DNA of 64,000 bases from Paraburkholderia phytofirmans PsJN (GCF_000020125.1 NC_010681.1:186001-250000), one strand, 5' to 3'. Positions 1-9,394 are shown, numbered from the stretch's first letter. Program-made: numbers and translations. Notes: generated from the letters alone by a model not told the origin.

Positions 1-46
1 TCCGGTTTTCACGTCACGCCTTGCGGCCGCCCCGGCAATTCCCGCG

Positions 47-457
47 ATGGACCTCGTGCGCTTCACCGCCCAGGTCGAGCGGCGGTTAAGGGATCTGCAA
101 CCCGATGACATGGATGAAGCCGGCGTCCTGCACGTATCCCCGGAATATCTGGAAGTGCTGCAGACATGGGATCCGCGCGAGCTGCCGCGGCATCTGAACG
201 ACATCAGCGATGAAGAGGCAGCCGCGTACGTCGAGCGGCATTTCATCCTGTTGGGCGTACCGGCCAAAGGGGTCGCGGTAGCGGCACGCCGACTGTCGCC
301 ATCCGATCTCGATGTCGCGGAACTGCGCCCCGCGGATGGCGTCCCCAAAGCGCATGCCGCGCGCGGTACAGGCGCCTCGCGGAAACGCCAGGGGCGCACC
401 CCGTCGCGCACCGCTGAGGGTTCGAACGTCGTGCCGCTTCATGGAGACCGCCGATGA
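47..457 (+). CDS. Hypothetical protein at the head of the mobilisation cluster (possibly 3' part of a larger gene)
   Basis: About 136 residues, acidic in the middle and Arg-rich at the C-terminus. I recognise no domain. The reading frame stays open upstream to the first bases of the window, so this may be the tail of a longer gene; the ATG at 47 has no convincing ribosome binding site. Its stop overlaps the start of the primase gene by ATGA (454-457), which argues that it is a real, translationally coupled member of the same operon. A role in plasmid or ICE transfer is inferred from position only. Confidence 0.55.
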   Translation: MDLVRFTAQVERRLRDLQPDDMDEAGVLHVSPEYLEVLQTWDPRELPRHLNDISDEEAAAYVERHFILLGVPAKGVAVAARRLSPSDLDVAELRPADGVPKAHAARGTGASRKRQGRTPSRTAEGSNVVPLHGDRR

Positions 458-2367
458 ACACCCGCTACCTGAGCGAAGAAGAACGCGCCCGTGCGGCGCT
501 GGCCATGATCCCGTCCGGGGACTACGCGACCTGGGTCGATATGGCCTTCGCGCTCAAACAGGGGTTCGGCGAGGCCGGCTTCGACATCTGGGACGAGTGG
601 AGCCGGACCGCCCACAACTACAGCGAGCGTGCCGCGCGCGTGACGTGGCGTTCAGCCGGTGAGTCGGGCGGCAAGACGCTCGCCTCGCTCTTCTGGCTGG
701 CGCAGCAGCACGGCTTCGACGTCCGGGCTTCGCGTGCGGCGATGGATCCCGCGGACAGGTCGCGGATGCAGCCGATCCGCCCGTCGGAGGAACAGGCCCG
801 ACAGGGCGCGCAGCTCGAGGCCCGCGTGCGCGCGCGACAGGAGGCTGTCGCCCGGGAAGCACTCGCGATCTGGAAGTGGGCCCGGCCCGTGGGTCCAGAC
901 CATCCGTATCTCGAACGCAAGCAGGTGAGGCCCGTGCCGGCGCTGCGCGAGCTGGAGGCCGAAGAACTGCACGCGCTGCTCGGCTACGCGCCGCGTAGTG
1001 CCGAAGAGCCGCTCACGGGGCGTGTACTGGTTGTGCCGGTCCGCATCGGTGACGCCCTTTCGACGCTGGAACTGATCGACGCCGACGGGCGCAAGTCAGC
1101 GCTCGCGGGCGGCGCGAAGTCCGGCGGCTGCTGGGTCGTCGAACCGGGCCAGTTCCGTGAGGGCGCCGTGACGCCGGTCCTGATTGCCGAGGGCGTCGCC
1201 ACGGCACTGGCGGCGTGGCAGGCGACGGGCTGGTTCAGCGTGGCCGCCCTGTCGAGCGGCAACCTGCGGCCGGTGGCTGCCATGTGGCGCGGCCGCTATC
1301 CGGAAGCGGAGGTGCTCGTGCTCGCCGATCTCGGCGCCGGATATGAGCATGCGAAGCAGGCCGCGCTCGGCACGTCGTCACTGCTGGCTGAGCCCCGTTT
1401 TGCATCGGACGCCCGCATTGCCGGTGCGATACCGACCGATTTCGACGACATGGCCGTACTGTCCGGAACCGGCGCGGTCGGTGATCTTTTACGGGAATCG
1501 CTTTACGGCGTGCGGGTGCGGGATGCAACAGGTGCGGAAGTGGACGGACCAGTCGCGGTTGCACAGGGAGCAGAGGGTGTACTGAAGGAGGACCATGCAA
1601 TGGGCAATGTGAAAGAGAAACTCGTGGGCGATGGAGAGGCTTCGGGGCGGCGCCGTACTTCGCGCCGTCGGGCTGGCCATCAGGACGCGCCGGAACCGGC
1701 ACCGCAGGACAGCACCGCACCGGAACCGGCAACTGAACAGCCCCAGTCGCAATCGCAATCGCCGGAGCCGGTTCCGGAACAGCGGGAAACCGATGCACCG
1801 AAACCTGCTCGTATGTCAGCGCGCGATGCGGAACCGCCGGCGCGCCGCCGGGTAGGTGAGCCACTGTACGGATTCGACGAAGTCCCCGGTGAGATCAAGG
1901 CACTCGCGCAGCACCGGTTCGGCGCGCAGATCCGCATGGCGACGCCCCGCGAGAATGGCGGACCGTACCGCGGCGAGGTGTTCAACACCGAGCACTACCT
2001 GATCCAGGAGGTGTCCACGCGCAGCGTCGTGTTCCATGCGAAGTCGAACATGGAGTTCGTCTCGGACCGCCTGCGGTGGATGGATGAGAACCAGCGGCTC
2101 AACGGCGCGGAGGTGCAGGTCGGGTATGACGGCGCACGGGCGAAAGTGTATCCATGGGACCGCGCCCGCGACCTGCTCGAGCGCACGGTCGCCTCGCTGA
2201 AGAAGTCTGCCCGCGAGGTGGGTTTCGGCAGCGAGCTCGACGCGACACTGGACCAGCTGCAGACGATATCGTGGACCCGGGTGCGGGAAGCACGGGCGGC
2301 GGCGCTCGCGCAGTCGAAGGAGCGTGCAGGCCGCGAACAGGAGCAGGGACCGGGGCCGCAACGCTGA
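454..2367 (+). CDS. Plasmid/ICE-type primase with PriCT-2 and toprim-like domains
   Basis: 637 residues. Residues about 1-95 resemble the PriCT-2 domain (ALAMIPSGDYATWVDMAFAL, then a W-x-W style core), found C-terminal to or near primases of phages and mobile elements. Residues about 240-340 resemble a toprim fold (PVLIAEGVATALAAW followed by VLVLADLGAGYEHAKQAA). The usual toprim acidic pair (D-x-D) reads D-L-G, so the second acidic residue appears absent. A Pro/Gln/Glu-rich linker (about 400-470) leads to a C-terminal region of about 170 residues of unknown function, shared in style with the next gene. Likely role: priming DNA synthesis after conjugative transfer; activity is uncertain because of the altered motif. 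Confidence 0.75.
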   Translation: MNTRYLSEEERARAALAMIPSGDYATWVDMAFALKQGFGEAGFDIWDEWSRTAHNYSERAARVTWRSAGESGGKTLASLFWLAQQHGFDVRASRAAMDPADRSRMQPIRPSEEQARQGAQLEARVRARQEAVAREALAIWKWARPVGPDHPYLERKQVRPVPALRELEAEELHALLGYAPRSAEEPLTGRVLVVPVRIGDALSTLELIDADGRKSALAGGAKSGGCWVVEPGQFREGAVTPVLIAEGVATALAAWQATGWFSVAALSSGNLRPVAAMWRGRYPEAEVLVLADLGAGYEHAKQAALGTSSLLAEPRFASDARIAGAIPTDFDDMAVLSGTGAVGDLLRESLYGVRVRDATGAEVDGPVAVAQGAEGVLKEDHAMGNVKEKLVGDGEASGRRRTSRRRAGHQDAPEPAPQDSTAPEPATEQPQSQSQSPEPVPEQRETDAPKPARMSARDAEPPARRRVGEPLYGFDEVPGEIKALAQHRFGAQIRMATPRENGGPYRGEVFNTEHYLIQEVSTRSVVFHAKSNMEFVSDRLRWMDENQRLNGAEVQVGYDGARAKVYPWDRARDLLERTVASLKKSAREVGFGSELDATLDQLQTISWTRVREARAAALAQSKERAGREQEQGPGPQR

Positions 2368-2412
2368 GCGATCGACGCGCTGCCTGCCAGGGCAGTGACC
2401 AGAGGGAGATCC

Positions 2413-4002
2413 ATGATGGATGACACCGCAATTTCTTCCGGGCCGCCTGCGGACGAACCGGTCATCAACGTGATCGAGCCGGACCCGCCCCCACTGCCGG
2501 ATCCGCAGGGCGGCGCCGGGGGCGCGGAGCGCTTCGATCAGATGGCAGCCGATGCACTGGCCGCACGCCGACGCCGTGAGTTCGATGCGGCGCGCTCGCG
2601 GCTGCGCGATCGGGCCATCCAGGCGGATGCTCCGTCGCAGGATGCCGCACAGCATCCGGCACCGCAGTGGGCAACGCAGCCAAGGGCACCACGTGGCAGC
2701 GGCGACGCACCTTCCGTGCAGTGGGTGCCGCTTGGCAATCCGCCGGAGACGGTGAGGAAGCGTTACCTGCGGGCGGGTAACCAGTATTTCCTGAAGGACG
2801 CGCCGCATCAGCTCGCGTTCGAGGATATCGGCCCTTATCTGGTCACCGAGCACAACCGTCCTGACGTGGTCGAGTCGATGGTGGACATGGTCCGTGCGAA
2901 GGCATGGGGGCGTATCCGCGTGGCGGGTCATGAGCAGTTCCGGCGCGAGGTCTGGGTCCAGGCCACGCTGCTCGGCATTGAAGTGAGCGGATATGAGCCG
3001 AAGGCCGTTGACTTTGCGCGTCTGGCAGAAGGGCGTCGCGAACGCATGACCAACCGGATCGACGTGACAGAAACGTCGGCCGCGACGCAGGTACCTGCGG
3101 GTTCCACGAAAACGCAGGAGGTCAAGCCAGGTGTGTCTGCCAGCCCGAACGGGCAGCCTGTGAAACAGCCGCTGAAACCTGACGCCAACCCCCAACCTGC
3201 GGCAGGGGCAAAGATCCCCCCTGCGCCGGGCGAGCTGCCGCAGACTGCGTCGTCGCGTGATGCCGCGTCGCGCGAAGCCGAACCCGAGGGTCAGGAACGG
3301 CAGCGCTACGTGGGTGAGCTCGTCGAGCACGGTGGGGCACCCTACCAGCACAACCCCGCACGCAGCGACTCGTACTACGTCGTTTATCGCGATGCGGCTG
3401 GTGCGGACCATGTCGTCTGGGGCGTGGATCTGGAACGGGCCATTTCGGAGGCGGGCGCCATCACGGGAGAACGGGTGACACTGGAAAATCTCGGCAGGCG
3501 CTGGGTTACCGTGAACGTCCCCGTGCTGGATGCGACGGGTAAGGTGATTGGCGAGGAAGAGAAGGAGGTCTACCGCAACACGTGGCAGGTGGATGTCACC
3601 GGTCGGGTGCGGACGCAGTCGCAGGTCGACGTGCCTGATATGCCCGATACGCCCGAAAGCAAGGCTGAAACCGACAAACCGATGCCTTCCCGTCATGCCG
3701 CGGCCGCAGACAGACACGACCGTTCGACAGCGTCGCCGGAGGAGCGAGCGGTGCAACTGGCGGTACTGACCACGGCGATGCGGCAGCAGGGCTTCAGTGA
3801 ACGATCCATTTCACGGGTGCAGCAACGGGCGCAACGGCTGCTGGACGCATTCGAGGCCGAGGGCGTCGAGGTCCCGCGGCCGCGCGTGTTTGATCCGGAG
3901 GCGCCTTCCGCACGCAGCCGCCGGCCGCGCGCAACCCAGGAGCGCGCCACGGCTCGCGAGATGGAGCGCACACCGTCCGAGCCTGCGCCGCCAGGTCTGT
4001 AG
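2413..4002 (+). CDS. LPD7 / KfrB-domain mobile-element protein
   Basis: About 529 residues. Residues roughly 90-200 (VRKRYLRAGNQYFLKD ... ALEDIGPYLVTE-like segment, then MVDMVRAKAWGRIRVAG) match the large polyvalent protein-associated domain LPD7, common in relaxase and primase polyproteins. A later segment (about 300-400, GELVEHGGAPYQHNPARSDSYYV) resembles the KfrB domain of IncP-type plasmids. ATG 2413 is preferred over GTG 2395 because a GGGAGAT ribosome site lies just before it. The gene follows the primase by 45 bp and precedes mobC. Here LPD7 and KfrB form a separate polypeptide rather than a fusion to the relaxase. Exact function is unknown. Confidence 0.7.
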   Translation: MMDDTAISSGPPADEPVINVIEPDPPPLPDPQGGAGGAERFDQMAADALAARRRREFDAARSRLRDRAIQADAPSQDAAQHPAPQWATQPRAPRGSGDAPSVQWVPLGNPPETVRKRYLRAGNQYFLKDAPHQLAFEDIGPYLVTEHNRPDVVESMVDMVRAKAWGRIRVAGHEQFRREVWVQATLLGIEVSGYEPKAVDFARLAEGRRERMTNRIDVTETSAATQVPAGSTKTQEVKPGVSASPNGQPVKQPLKPDANPQPAAGAKIPPAPGELPQTASSRDAASREAEPEGQERQRYVGELVEHGGAPYQHNPARSDSYYVVYRDAAGADHVVWGVDLERAISEAGAITGERVTLENLGRRWVTVNVPVLDATGKVIGEEEKEVYRNTWQVDVTGRVRTQSQVDVPDMPDTPESKAETDKPMPSRHAAAADRHDRSTASPEERAVQLAVLTTAMRQQGFSERSISRVQQRAQRLLDAFEAEGVEVPRPRVFDPEAPSARSRRPRATQERATAREMERTPSEPAPPGL

Positions 4003-4012
4003 TTGCTCTCCC

Positions 4013-4534
4013 ATGAAGACGCGCGCACGGTTGTGTGTAGATCTCGGGCCGGTGAAATCACACTGGGAGGCGCGGTGCGCCCGCGACGGTGTTTCGCCGG
4101 CTGAAGGTATCCGGCAACTGGTGCACGGCGTGCTCGCTGAGCACGAGCTGTCCGACGACCTGCCGGGACCCGCTGTGGGCTGGCTTTCCGTCGACGGGCC
4201 TCGTGAACGCATCGAGATTCGCCTCACGCACGCAGAACTCGATGCCGCGAGGCGACACGCCCTCGCAGGCGGACTGGCCGTCAATCGCTGGATCGTCGCC
4301 GTGGTCCGTGCCCGGCTTGTGCACGAGCCCCAACTGGGCGAGCGTGAGATGCGCCTGCTCGCCGACTCGAACCAATACCTGGCCACGATCGTCACGCTGC
4401 TGGGCCGGTTGCAGGCGCGCGGGGACGTGAGCGACGCGGCGCGCGTGCTGCAAGGAACGCGCGCCGTGATCGATGCGCACCTGCGCGCGGTCACGCAGGT
4501 GCTGCGTGCCAACCTCGATCGCTGGAGCCGCTAG
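4013..4534 (+). CDS. MobC-like relaxosome accessory protein
   Basis: 173 residues starting MKTRARLCVDLG at ATG 4013, 10 bp after the previous stop. The central segment (EIRLTHAELDAARRHALAGG, NRWIVAVVRARL) has the look of a ribbon-helix-helix or MobC-type DNA-binding protein. The C-terminal half is helical with leucine spacing. It sits directly before the relaxase gene (1 bp between stop and ATG), the usual place of a mobilisation accessory factor. Family assignment rests on weak motif resemblance plus context. Confidence 0.6.
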   Translation: MKTRARLCVDLGPVKSHWEARCARDGVSPAEGIRQLVHGVLAEHELSDDLPGPAVGWLSVDGPRERIEIRLTHAELDAARRHALAGGLAVNRWIVAVVRARLVHEPQLGEREMRLLADSNQYLATIVTLLGRLQARGDVSDAARVLQGTRAVIDAHLRAVTQVLRANLDRWSR

Positions 4535-4535
4535 C

Positions 4536-5585
4536 ATGGCGTTCCCGAAAACCTGGGTCGATCAGATGCTGCTGAACTGGGGAGACCGGCTCTTTCATGA
4601 TCCCCTTCACCATGTTCGCGCGCCGCGCATGTCTCGGGGAGAACCCGGCCGGCACGCGCGGCGGGTCCGTGACCAGCTTGCGCGCACGCTCAGACGCTCC
4701 CCGGAGGTGATGGTCAAGATCACGAACAGGGCATCGGGTGCCCAGGGTATGAGTGCCGTGCGGCGCCATCTGCGCTACATCTCCCGCAACGGCAAGGTCG
4801 AGCTCGAGGATCAGGACGGCATGGCCGTACTCGGACGTGAGGCGCTTCACGATCTCACGGATGCGTGGCGACTCGGGGGCTGGGGAATTCCGGAAGAGAG
4901 CCGCAGGCGCGAGGTGTTCAATGTATTGTTGTCGATGCCACCCGGCACGGACCGCCAGGCGGTACGCAACGCGGCACGCGCCTTTGCGGCGGAAGAATTC
5001 GGCGACGGCCGGCGGTATATCTTTGCCGCACACGACGACGAAGCGCATCCGCACGTGCATCTGGCGGTTCAGATACGTGGACCGGACGGCCGGCGTCTCA
5101 ATCCGCGCAAACAGGATCTGCAGCGCTGGCGCGAACGGTTTGCGTACCAGTTGCGTGAGCATGGCGTCGAGGCCAATGCGACTACGCGACTGGCACGCGG
5201 TGAGACGCAGCGCTATCCGAAACAGGCCGTCGTACATATGGCTGCGCGCGATGAAGTACCCCGTTACTGGCGGCCGGAACTCGACGGCGCCGCGCGCCGC
5301 GCCTTGCGGGAGGCGCACGCTGGCGCACTCGAAGCGTGGCGGGGCGTGGCGCATGCGATGGCGGGCTCGCAAAGTGCGGACGATCGAAGCCTGGCGACAG
5401 TGATCAGGGACTTCGTGCAGACGATGCCGGTGCAGCAAGAAAGGCCATCGATGGAGCGCAACGAGCGCGAGGAACAGCAACGGCGCCGCAAACCGGTTCA
5501 TGCACAGGAGGAAAGTCACGCACGTCGCCGTCAGGGACAGCATGATCTGTTTCCGGACGATCCGCAGGCCGGGGTGGAACGCTGA
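4536..5585 (+). CDS. Relaxase/mobilisation nuclease (MOBP-like, HPHVH motif)
   Basis: 349 residues. The relaxase histidine triad is visible at about residue 165-180 (AAHDDEAHPHVHLAVQ), and a conserved early segment (VMVKITNRASG, GMSAVRRHLRYISRNG) resembles the N-terminal catalytic region of VirD2/MobA-type relaxases. The C-terminus is highly charged and lacks helicase or primase domains; the primase is encoded separately at 454-2367. The enzyme would nick one strand at an oriT. I found no oriT in the short spaces inside this operon, so the origin probably lies outside the window or in a region I cannot recognise. Confidence 0.85.
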   Translation: MAFPKTWVDQMLLNWGDRLFHDPLHHVRAPRMSRGEPGRHARRVRDQLARTLRRSPEVMVKITNRASGAQGMSAVRRHLRYISRNGKVELEDQDGMAVLGREALHDLTDAWRLGGWGIPEESRRREVFNVLLSMPPGTDRQAVRNAARAFAAEEFGDGRRYIFAAHDDEAHPHVHLAVQIRGPDGRRLNPRKQDLQRWRERFAYQLREHGVEANATTRLARGETQRYPKQAVVHMAARDEVPRYWRPELDGAARRALREAHAGALEAWRGVAHAMAGSQSADDRSLATVIRDFVQTMPVQQERPSMERNEREEQQRRRKPVHAQEESHARRRQGQHDLFPDDPQAGVER

Positions 5586-5599
5586 GCAAAGGAGGTGTC

Positions 5600-6391
5600 A
5601 TGGCGATGCCGATCATTCCGTGGATAGGTGGCAAACGGCGGCTCGCGGACGTGCTTATTCCGCGCTTCCCGCCGCATACCTGTTACGTTGAGGTGTTTGC
5701 TGGCGCTGCGGCGCTGTTCTTCATGCGCCCGCCCGCCGAGGTAGAGGTGTTGAATGACGTGAACGACGAGCTCGTGAATCTGTATCGCGTGGTGCAGCAC
5801 CACCTCGAAGAGTTCGTGAGGCAGTTTAAATGGGCGTTGACGAGCCGCCAGGTGTTCAGATGGCTGCAGGACACGCGGCCGGAAACGCTCACGGATATCC
5901 AGCGCGCGGCACGGTTCTACTATCTGCAGCAGAATTGCTTTGGCGGCCGTGTTGACGGGCGAACGTTCGGCACGGCGACGACCTCGCCGCCTGGGCTGAA
6001 TCTTCTGCGTCTTGAAGAAACACTGTCCGCAGCCCACCTTCGACTGTCGGGTGCCTATATCGAAAAGCTGGACTGGCAGACATGCATGACGCGCTACGAC
6101 CGGCCGCATACGTTCTTCTATCTCGACCCGCCATACCTGGAAACGGAGGGCTATGGCGTGCCATTCGAGTTCAGCGAGTATGAACGAATCGCGGCAGTGC
6201 TAAAGGAACTGCAGGGACGGGCAATCCTCACGCTCAATGATCACGTGGCATTCCACGACCTGTTTGCAGGATTTCAACGGGAGCGCGTCGAACTGCAATA
6301 TACGGTCGGAGGACCGGCCAACACCGCCTTGCGCGGCGAGCTGATCATCTATAGCTGGGACAGGGCGAAGGACCCTGTGGGACTCTTCTGA
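5600..6391 (+). CDS. D12-class N6-adenine DNA methyltransferase
   Basis: 263 residues. It has the Dam/D12 family layout: N-terminal IPWIGGKRRLAD (AdoMet-binding motif with K), YVEVFAGAAALFF (FxGxG-like motif), then the catalytic LDPPYLE (DPPY class) near residue 175. A strong AAAGGAGGTGT ribosome site precedes ATG 5600. It closes the mobilisation operon, 14 bp after the relaxase stop. Orphan adenine methylases are common on conjugative elements, where they are thought to protect incoming DNA from restriction. No cognate endonuclease is adjacent. Target site unknown. Confidence 0.88.
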   Translation: MAMPIIPWIGGKRRLADVLIPRFPPHTCYVEVFAGAAALFFMRPPAEVEVLNDVNDELVNLYRVVQHHLEEFVRQFKWALTSRQVFRWLQDTRPETLTDIQRAARFYYLQQNCFGGRVDGRTFGTATTSPPGLNLLRLEETLSAAHLRLSGAYIEKLDWQTCMTRYDRPHTFFYLDPPYLETEGYGVPFEFSEYERIAAVLKELQGRAILTLNDHVAFHDLFAGFQRERVELQYTVGGPANTALRGELIIYSWDRAKDPVGLF

Positions 6392-6466
6392 TGTCGGCCG
6401 GGCGACTACCTGAACTTTTGAAATACCTCGGCCCTACTTCAATTCAGCAACGCACCCGCTTTGGCC

Positions 6467-6898
6467 TCAGCGGTCAATGAGCAACGCGGGGCCAGCCTTG
6501 TACGAGGCGACGAGTATGAAGACCATGCCGAGTATCAACAAAGGGAAGCTATAGAGTGCGAGGGGAAGAAACAGCACCAACTGCAGGGTCGAACCACCGA
6601 TGCCGTGAATGAGATCTGTGTCTCGAATGTTTTCGTAGAGAAGCCATGTCACCACAGCGACCCCGAACAGCATCAAAACGATTCCGTCCGACATTGTCGT
6701 ATGGTGGATGTATGCAGTCCCCCAGAAGTAGAAACCCCACCAGAGCAGATTGATGGCAATGGCTGCGATCCAGAACCCACGCGTCGTAAAAAAGGTGTGT
6801 CCGAAACGACGTCGGCAATGCCGGTTGAACAACTGGATGCCCTTCGCAACACCAACGACGATAGCGACGATTAACGCGAGTTTCAGCCAACCCGTCAT
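6467..6898 (-). CDS. Small polytopic inner-membrane protein, unknown function
   Basis: 143 residues with four hydrophobic segments: LKLALIVAIVVGVAKG near the N-terminus, GFWIAAIAINLLWWGFYFWG, GIVLMLFGVAVVTWLLY and LVLFLPLALYSFPLLILGMV. The loop after the first segment is basic, suggesting a cytoplasmic loop. A GGAGCG ribosome site lies before the ATG at 6898. It converges with the methylase gene and seems to stand alone. I do not recognise the family. Confidence 0.7.
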   Translation of the reverse strand: MTGWLKLALIVAIVVGVAKGIQLFNRHCRRRFGHTFFTTRGFWIAAIAINLLWWGFYFWGTAYIHHTTMSDGIVLMLFGVAVVTWLLYENIRDTDLIHGIGGSTLQLVLFLPLALYSFPLLILGMVFILVASYKAGPALLIDR

Positions 6899-7523
6899 GA
6901 TTCGCTCCTTTGGGCTCGGAGTGCTGCATCAGACCACTCCCGTCAGCACACGAGGTCCGGACCGGAGCGAAGTTTCATCTGTCAAATATAGACGTTTGAC
7001 TGACGAATGCAACGGACTCAGGTCAGCAGAGGGGCGGGAAGGGGTGACTATTTTCTGACAGGACCGCATATCCGTAATGCAACAGTTCTCTGCTGCTTTT
7101 CAGGAGTGTGCTCCGCTGCGTAGATAAGCGTCACTGCAAGCTGTACGATTTCGGGACGCAATGCTGGACGGGATTCGACGGCGCACATGTATCCGGGGTG
7201 CGCAGTTGACGCGATGTCTTCGCAGGCAGTGAACATCCGCACACGGCGTCAACTTTGCCCAATGCCAACTTCCTGTTCCAAGCTGACGCCGGGCAGGCAG
7301 TGAACGATTGTTGCGTATCCGGGCCAGATGATTCTCGATGACCATCCGTCCGGAGCCGTTGGGACATCTTCAGGCTGCGTGAAGGAACGGTTCGCTGACT
7401 TCAGATTGGTGCTCTGCAGGGGGTTTGCCCACGCCATTTCGACCATTCCGCCGTATGACTGGTACGGGATTGTCTACGTGTACGGCGCTCGAGTAGCGGG
7501 TCCACGATCACTTTCCCTCCGCA
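6899..7523. other. Intergenic region with no supported gene
   Basis: About 625 bp between the membrane-protein gene and the SET/DUF3331 gene remnant. Only short open frames are present and none resembles a known family. The motif GCAGGCAGTGAAC occurs twice (near 7218 and 7290), each time with a GTATCCGGG-containing segment nearby, which suggests a small internal duplication or a decayed gene. The promoter of the leftward membrane-protein gene should lie near 6900-7000. Confidence 0.4.
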
Positions 7524-8449
7524 TCAGTCAATCGGTGCCTCCGCGAACTCAGGGAGATGAGGAACGCTGCACTCGGCGATGCACGCATCATGGTTGACCG
7601 GTGCTGGATTGATGTGGAGTGGTTTAAAGACCATCTGTCCCGCCACGAACGCATTGCCCGATAGTGCACAGATACCGGCAGCCGATGCTTGCGCGCGCAC
7701 CCAGCGCTGCTCGCTGTAACAGCAGCGGCCCGCCTCGCGCCACGCGACAATCAGCGAGTCGACATTGGGGCGTTCAAAGACCCGCACGGTACGCTGCGTT
7801 TGCCCGGTTGCATCGCCAGGCGTCCCTGCAGGAAGCTGCGCGACGATCCCTGTCTTCTGCCTGGCACGTCGTCGTACGGCCAGCATGGTACCGCGGCAAA
7901 CTGGCGAACCGCATCGGCAGGCAAACCTTTCCCGAAGCTGCCGGGTATGTCGCGCCTCCACGACGAGAGCGTAATCGATGCTCAGTTCTTCGCCCGGCTG
8001 GATGGCACAGATGGTACGGATGAAAATCCGGACGTCGCGCAGTTCGGCTGACAGGAGTGGTTCAGCCAGCGCGCGCTGTTGCCGCCGACGCCGCCGTCGA
8101 TTACCGTGCCGTCGCCAACATCGAAATAGAAGGTGTGATCGGGGTGATCCGGGTCCCTGGGATGGCGGCGCATGGCCTTGTCCCACCCAATGCGTTCGCC
8201 CTTGTATTCACAGACCAGGGCGCCGACGGGAAAGCCACGTGTTGCGAAAACGCCTTTGCCATGAACGGAAGAGCGGCGGACGGTAATTCGGCTACGGCTC
8301 GGCGTAGCGGGGGAGCGTTTCAGAGACGACACTTGAGATGCACTCGTAAGACCCGTGGCCAGCACGGAAGGGGGAGACGGTCTGAAGGAGGATTGACGTA
8401 CAGATTGCCTGCGTCGAATTATCGGCGCAAGGGGGATGAAGGTGGGCAT
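7524..8449 (-). pseudogene. SET-domain methyltransferase fused to DUF3331, frameshifted
   Basis: Two overlapping frames on the minus strand together make one protein. The first (from about 8449 to 8045) carries the SET N-half: VHGKGVFATRGF, EYKGERIGW and GNSARWLNHSCQPNC. The second (from about 8050 to 7524) carries the SET C-half: VRIFIRTICAIQPGEELSIDYAL and the post-SET cysteine cluster CRCGSPVCRGTM. The same frame continues into a DUF3331-like domain (VRVFERPNVDSLIVAWREAGR, GICALSGNAFVAGQMVF). The break is at about 8040-8055, inside the catalytic NHSC...RIFI segment, and is consistent with a one-base loss. The start at 8449 is a guess. If the shift is real the enzyme is dead; if a sequencing error, this is an intact SET-DUF3331 fusion. 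Confidence 0.75.
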
Positions 8450-8653
8450 GCGAGACCGCGCGAACCGGAAACGGGAGCGCGGCATACCCGCACTGGCTTT
8501 CACGGAACGGTCTCGCCGTGTCCGTTCAGATCCCGGCATCGGGCGCTTCCAGGCGGCGGAGCAGATCGCGTCCGGCACTGCGGGTGGTACTCCTCGTAGC
8601 GCCGGACGCAGAGACCGTTGCGTCCGGTGCCGGACAGCCTGCTTCGCCGGTCG

Positions 8654-9394
8654 CTAGCCCATATGCAGCCCGCCATTCAATGAAAAGTCCGCGCCTGTCG
8701 CAAACCCGGCGTCATCGGAAGCGAGCCATGCCACGATCGATGCGATTTCTTCCGGATTGCCCAGCCGCCGCACCGGAATGCTCTCCACGATCTTCGTAAG
8801 TACATCGGGGCGCACTGCACGTACCATCTCGGTACCAATGTAGCCGGGCGATACGGTATTGACCGTCACGTTCTTTACAGCGACCTCCTGCGCCAGCGCC
8901 ATGGTGAAGCCGTGAATGCCCGCTTTGGCCGTGGAGTAGTTGGTTTGGCCGAACTGGCCTTTCTGTCCGTTCACCGAAGAGATGTTGACGATGCGCCCCC
9001 AGCCACGCTGGACCATGCCTTCGATCACCTGTTTTGTCACGTTGAAAAGGCTGTTGAGATTGGTGTCGATGACGGCAGTCCAGTCTTCGTGGGTCATTTT
9101 CCGGAACACGCCATCGCGCGTGATGCCCGCGTTATTGATCAGCACGTCGATTTCGCCAACTTCCTTTTTGACCTTTTTGAAGGCCTTTTCCGTCGACTCC
9201 CAGTTGGCGACGTTGCCCTCGGAGGCGATGAAGGAATAGCCGAGTGTCTTCTGCTCCTCCAGCCATCGGGCACGGCGCGTCGAGTTCGGTCCGCAGCCCG
9301 CGACAACAGTGAAGTTCTCCTTGTGCAGCCGCTGGCAGATTGCTGTACCGATGCCACCCATGCCGCCCGTGACATATGCAATACGGGTTGCCAT
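8654..9394 (-). CDS. phaB: Acetoacetyl-CoA reductase (PhaB-type SDR)
   Basis: 246 residues. It shows the NAD(P)-binding TGGMGGIG motif at residues about 10-17, NNAGIT near 88-93, the catalytic Ser (NISSVNGQKGQFGQ), the YSTAK Tyr-Lys pair, and the PhaB-typical VSPGYIGTEMV. It reduces acetoacetyl-CoA to (R)-3-hydroxybutyryl-CoA for polyhydroxyalkanoate synthesis in the cytoplasm. ATG 9394 has a strong GAAGGAGG site 7-8 bp upstream; a longer upstream open frame is not PhaB-like and was not used. No phaA or phaC is adjacent, so this is a stand-alone copy. Confidence 0.93.
   Translation of the reverse strand: MATRIAYVTGGMGGIGTAICQRLHKENFTVVAGCGPNSTRRARWLEEQKTLGYSFIASEGNVANWESTEKAFKKVKKEVGEIDVLINNAGITRDGVFRKMTHEDWTAVIDTNLNSLFNVTKQVIEGMVQRGWGRIVNISSVNGQKGQFGQTNYSTAKAGIHGFTMALAQEVAVKNVTVNTVSPGYIGTEMVRAVRPDVLTKIVESIPVRRLGNPEEIASIVAWLASDDAGFATGADFSLNGGLHMG

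Noticed and set aside
1816..3756. 646-codon open frame on the minus strand
   Set aside because: It lies fully antisense to the end of the primase gene and the LPD7/KfrB gene, has Arg/His-rich non-protein-like composition and no motif; a high-G+C shadow frame.
4491..5543. 350-codon minus-strand frame opposite the relaxase
   Set aside because: Antisense shadow; the plus strand has the HPHVH relaxase motif and correct operon spacing.
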